Shown: positions 61,070 to 64,000 of the stretch, piece after piece
Numbering within the stretch: the first letter of the stretch is position 1
Layout: each line of letters opens with the position of its first letter
NCBI GenBank assembly: GCA_963757565.1
Contig: CAVWSB010000011.1
Coordinates: 1,302,001 to 1,366,000 of the forward strand
Direction of reading: 5' to 3'
From: PALSA-894 sp963757565
GTDB lineage: Bacteria; Pseudomonadota; Alphaproteobacteria; Rhizobiales; Xanthobacteraceae
Length of the DNA stretch: 64,000 nt
The notes under the pieces: generated by a model
What the model was told of the DNA's origin: nothing
The model's database searches: none
The model's input: only the letters and a program-made list of their open reading frames with translations
Program-made: the position numbers and the translations under genes

Positions 61070-62260
61070 ATGATCGTTCGTCATTTCCTGCAGTGGGTGC
61101 GAACGGCGGAAGCCGCCGACCGCGCCGAAGCCACCTCGGCGCTGGCACGCGCCTATTTGTATTCCGATCTCTCCGATGACGATCGCGCCGCCGCCGAAGG
61201 CGCGATGATCATGTTGCTCGACGATGTGTCGCCGCTGGTGCGCGGCGCGCTCGCACAGGTGCTTGCGGCAAGCAGCGCGGCACCCGCCGCCGTCGTGCAC
61301 GCACTCGCGAACGATCAACCCGATATCGCCACGCTCGTGCTCGAGCGTTCGCCGTTGCTGCTTGATTCCGATCTGGTCGATGCGGTCGCGGTCGGAGGCG
61401 CGCCGGCGCAATGCGCTATCGCACGGCGCCGCCCGCTGCCGCGTGCAGTCGCAGCCGCGGTTGCCGAAGTCGGCAGCGCGGAAGCCTGCCTCACCATGAT
61501 TGAGAATTCCGGCGCCGACGTCGCGGAGTTTTCGCTCAACCGCATCATCGGGCGCTTCGGACATCTCGCGGCCATCCGCAAGTCGCTGCTCAAGAGCTGG
61601 GAATTGCCGGCCGCGACGCGTCATCTGCTGGTGACGAAACTCTCAGAGGCGCTGACCGGCTTTGTCGTCGCTCGGCGCTGGCTGGGGCAGGACAGGGCGC
61701 AGACTGTCGCGCGCGAAGCCTGCGAGAAGGCGACCGTCATTCTGGCCGCGGAATCCGAACGCGAGGAAGTCTCGCCGCTGATCAATCATCTGCGCGAAAC
61801 CGGCCAGCTCACGGCCGGCCTTGTGCTGCGTTCTCTCTTGTCAGGCAACGTCGACTTCTTCGAGCGGGCGCTCGCTGAACTCGTCGGCATTCCCGTCGCG
61901 CGGGTGAGCCCACTGTTGCACGATCGGCGCGCCGCCGGCTTCAAGGCGGTGTACGAGCGTGCCGGGCTTCCGGCGTCGGTCTATCCGGCGTTTCGCATCG
62001 CGATCGAGGCCATGCAGGAAGATGGGATTCAGGCCGAGCCGGGCGGAAACACGCGGCTCAAGCGCCGCATGGTGGAGCGTGTGCTGACCGGCTGCGCGGA
62101 TCTGCCGGCGACCGACGTCGAACCGTTGATGATGCTGCTGCGCCGCTACGCGACCGAGGCGGCGCGCGAAGAAGCGCGCATGTTCTGCGACGAACTCGTC
62201 GACATGGACAACATCGTCGCGGCCAACGACACCGGGCAGGCCGCGGTGGCGGCCGCCTGA
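61070..62260 (+). CDS. DUF2336 family protein
   Basis: A 396-residue all-helical protein of the DUF2336 type, widespread in alphaproteobacteria. Features are the repeated HEAT-like units (LLDDVSPLVRGALAQVLAAS, ALANDQPDIATLVLERSPLL, AIARRRPLPRAVAAAVAEVG) and the C-terminal FFERALAELVGIPVARVSPL. Related proteins are linked to cell-cycle or general stress signalling, without a known mechanism. It converges on the Hpt-type gene with a four-base gap. ATG 61070 is the only reasonable start. Confidence 0.9.
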   Translation: MIVRHFLQWVRTAEAADRAEATSALARAYLYSDLSDDDRAAAEGAMIMLLDDVSPLVRGALAQVLAASSAAPAAVVHALANDQPDIATLVLERSPLLLDSDLVDAVAVGGAPAQCAIARRRPLPRAVAAAVAEVGSAEACLTMIENSGADVAEFSLNRIIGRFGHLAAIRKSLLKSWELPAATRHLLVTKLSEALTGFVVARRWLGQDRAQTVAREACEKATVILAAESEREEVSPLINHLRETGQLTAGLVLRSLLSGNVDFFERALAELVGIPVARVSPLLHDRRAAGFKAVYERAGLPASVYPAFRIAIEAMQEDGIQAEPGGNTRLKRRMVERVLTGCADLPATDVEPLMMLLRRYATEAAREEARMFCDELVDMDNIVAANDTGQAAVAAA

Positions 62261-62264
62261 GCGT

Positions 62265-62849
62265 TCAGGCGCTCGGCACCAGCGACGGCGAGAAGATCAA
62301 TTCCAGGGCGTCCGGACGGTCGCGGTTTTCGTAAGCAAGGTATTCGTCTGTCACCTGACGCAATTTCTGCGCAAGCTGGGTCGCGTATTTGTTGCCGTCT
62401 CCGCGCGTGTTTTTGTGCGTGATCGCGCGGATCGCGTCGACGTGCTGATCGACCAGCGGGATCGGAATGCGCTGCATATCGGGCATATGTTCGATCAGCC
62501 GGCACAGGCTGTCGGCCACCGGCGCGACCTGAGGAAACCCGAATGTCGCCGCCTGGCCCTTGATGTCGTGCGCGGCACGAAACAGCACGTCACGATTGCC
62601 AGCCGTGACGCCGGTTGCCTTCACGGCGTTGCGCGCGATGTCGAGGCGCTTGCACTCCTGATCCATCCAGACCGCGAAATCGTCGGCCAGTTCGGCCAGG
62701 GCGGCCTCGGCGCGCGCGACCGGATCGAACTCGACTTTCGCGCCCGGCTTGATCTTCTGCACCGCCTTCTTGAGTTTGTTTGGCGGGACGATCACCTCGT
62801 GATCCGCAAAGGTCGATACAGCAGCGGGGGCTGCCTTCTTCTCCATCAT
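62265..62849 (-). CDS. Hpt-domain phosphotransfer protein
   Basis: A 194-residue protein with a single Hpt domain, used to pass phosphate between response regulators or kinases. The active His is seen as His94 in FRAAHDIKGQAATFG. The N-terminal 45 residues are a basic linker (PPNKLKKAVQKIKPGAK), and the Hpt four-helix bundle spans about 48-165. It lies 19 bases after the CheY-like gene, so the two may form a relay. ATG 62849 is followed at once by a second ATG (62846). Confidence 0.88.
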   Translation of the reverse strand: MMEKKAAPAAVSTFADHEVIVPPNKLKKAVQKIKPGAKVEFDPVARAEAALAELADDFAVWMDQECKRLDIARNAVKATGVTAGNRDVLFRAAHDIKGQAATFGFPQVAPVADSLCRLIEHMPDMQRIPIPLVDQHVDAIRAITHKNTRGDGNKYATQLAQKLRQVTDEYLAYENRDRPDALELIFSPSLVPSA

Positions 62850-62868
62850 GGGTGTCTTCCTGTGTGGA

Positions 62869-63414
62869 TCACGCCGGGGTCGTCGCTTTTTCGAGAAGCG
62901 GCGGCTGCTTGATGACGTCGGCCTTGCCGCCCTTGCGCCGTTCCGCGCCCGAGTAATTCGGGTTGGCATTGCGTCGCCGGTCGGGGCCGAAATAGCTCTT
63001 GGTGCGGATAAAGGGACGAGGATTGGCAACGACGTTGAGCACGCGTTGATAGAGTCCCTTGGCCGAGATTGGCTTGGCGAGAAATTCGGTGACGCCCGCG
63101 TCGCGCGCCGCGATCACGCGCTTCTTTTCCGAGTGGCCGGTCAGCATGATGATCGGGACGTAGGGATTGCTGTTCGCGCCCGGCTGGCGAATCATCTGGG
63201 TGAGTTCGAGGCCGTCGAAGATCGGCATCGCCCAGTCGGTGATGACAATATCGGGCGAATAATGGGTAAAAGCCTCGAGCCCTGCCGCCCCGTCTTCCGT
63301 CTCGTACACCTCACGCGTTCCGAACCCGTGCAGGAGCGTGCGCAGGATGCGGCGCATGTGCGCGTTGTCGTCAATGACGAGGAAGCGCAGCCGATTGAAA
63401 TCGATGCGGATCAT
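62869..63414 (-). CDS. CheY-like receiver protein
   Basis: A 181-residue response regulator receiver with a basic C-terminal tail and no output domain. The phosphoacceptor is Asp60 (VITDWAMP) with Asp15/Asp16 (VIDDNAHM), Thr92 (LTGHS) and Lys114 (LAKPIS). The tail (SYFGPDRRRNANPNYSGAER) recurs in a family of alphaproteobacterial receivers linked to Hpt proteins, as I recall. It should be phosphorylated from the Hpt protein or a remote kinase. ATG 63414 fits the receiver start (MIRIDFNRLRFLVID). Confidence 0.92.
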   Translation of the reverse strand: MIRIDFNRLRFLVIDDNAHMRRILRTLLHGFGTREVYETEDGAAGLEAFTHYSPDIVITDWAMPIFDGLELTQMIRQPGANSNPYVPIIMLTGHSEKKRVIAARDAGVTEFLAKPISAKGLYQRVLNVVANPRPFIRTKSYFGPDRRRNANPNYSGAERRKGGKADVIKQPPLLEKATTPA

Positions 63415-63489
63415 GCCCGGCCCAAGCCGTGCCCGGCGGATCGGCCGGCGCACGTGTTGCAAGCTAGGAAATGGCCGTTAACGAACCGT

Positions 63490-64000
63490 TTAGTATCCGA
63501 ACTGCTCTCGCAGGATCCGCTCGTCGAGGCTATGGCCCGGGTCGAACAGCATGGGAATCGCGATCTTGTGGTCCATTTCGATCTCGACCGATTGTACGGC
63601 GCGCACCTCGTCATGGTCGGCGACCGCCGCGACCGGGCGCTTCTCCGCCTCCAGCACCTCGATCACGACCTTCGCGGTATCGGGCAACAGCGCGCCGCGC
63701 CAGCGGCGCGGGCGGAACGGGCTGATCGGCGTCAGCGCGAGCAGGGGAGCATTGATCGGGATGATCGGGCCCTGCGCCGACAGGTTATAGGCGGTGGACC
63801 CGGCGGGCGTTGCCACCATCACGCCGTCCGAAACCAGCTCGGCCAGCCGTTCCTTGCCGTCGATCAGGACGCGCAACCGCGCCGCCTGATAGGTCTGGCG
63901 GAACAGCGAGACCTCGTTGATGGCATGGGATTCGTGCCGTTGTCCGCGCGCATCCATGGCGCACATCAGCAAGGGATGAATCAGCGTCGTTTCGGCTTCG
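63490..64000 (-). CDS. nadK: NAD kinase, C-terminal part (runs off the window)
   Basis: The last 170 residues of an ATP-NAD kinase, which makes NADP from NAD. The diagnostic DGVMVATPAGSTAYNLSAQG loop (glycine-rich, following the NAD site) is intact, as are HAINEVSLFRQTYQAA and the end VEIEMDHKIAIPMLFDPG. The start lies beyond base 64000. It is next to the CheY-like gene on the same strand. The reading frame is open to the edge of the window. Confidence 0.93.
   Translation of the reverse strand, partial: EAETTLIHPLLMCAMDARGQRHESHAINEVSLFRQTYQAARLRVLIDGKERLAELVSDGVMVATPAGSTAYNLSAQGPIIPINAPLLALTPISPFRPRRWRGALLPDTAKVVIEVLEAEKRPVAAVADHDEVRAVQSVEIEMDHKIAIPMLFDPGHSLDERILREQFGY

Overview
The window is GC-rich, compactly coded DNA from an alphaproteobacterium, most likely of the order Hyphomicrobiales (Rhizobiales) and near Bradyrhizobium, Pseudolabrys or Xanthobacteraceae. 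This rests on recognised families (DUF2336 protein, PAS_5 protein, BTLCP transglutaminase-like protease, zf-CHCC protein, DUF3126, TAXI and TRAP binding proteins, NAD kinase next to a CheY-like regulator) and on two intergenic palindromes whose arms resemble repeats I associate with Bradyrhizobium relatives. It looks chromosomal: housekeeping genes (thrS, cysE, folE, hisI, gpt, nadK, otsA/otsB) are spread through it, and I see no integrase, transposase, phage gene, conjugation gene or CRISPR array.

Layout. 0-4.7 kb: OsmC protein, then a TetR regulator divergent from an EmrA/EmrB efflux pair with two near-identical operators. 4.7-9.4 kb: an orphan TAXI binding protein, alpha/beta hydrolases, a small secreted-type intradiol dioxygenase, gpt and a cupin protein. 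9.4-12.2 kb: tRNA-Leu(TAA) followed by a run of small, partly secreted, poorly characterised genes that look less GC-rich. 12.2-21.6 kb: glutaminyl cyclase, then a possible catabolic block: an uncharacterised internally duplicated protein translationally coupled to an acetolactate-synthase-like TPP enzyme, divergent from two-gene E1 alpha/beta 2-oxoacid dehydrogenase genes, followed by a P460-type cytochrome with an unusual haem motif and a DctP plus fused DctQM TRAP transporter. 21.8-26.5 kb: solute-binding protein, small membrane and proline-rich proteins, and a CsoR-controlled copper/silver ATPase. 26.5-36.7 kb: acyl-CoA dehydrogenase, MetE-like protein, FAD monooxygenase, two overlapping alpha/beta hydrolases, cysE and a duplicated DUF3126 protein. 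36.7-44 kb: gamma carbonic anhydrase, BTLCP protease, double PilZ, PAS_5, rhomboid, CBS, patatin, flavin reductase and nitroreductase. 45-49 kb: a tightly overlapping otsB-GH15-otsA trehalose operon. 49-64 kb: thrS, a TPR-caspase gene, a second TAXI protein, Sel1-like protein, yidD/NifU-like, folE-hisI, CitE-MaoC, a transglycosylase, and a DUF2336/Hpt/receiver group ending in nadK, which runs off the window.

Six genes are broken by single-base indels, nine in all: E1 beta, DUF488, acyl-CoA dehydrogenase, TPR-caspase (three), CitE-like (two) and transglycosylase. Most lie in short homopolymers and the downstream frame is intact in every case, so sequencing or assembly error is at least as likely as real gene decay. 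The most promising place for undescribed biology is 13.0-21.6 kb: the coupled pair of duplicated protein and TPP enzyme, divergent from an E1 with no E2 or E3 beside it, together with a carboxylate-type TRAP transporter. All functional calls are from reading the sequence; no database search was run.
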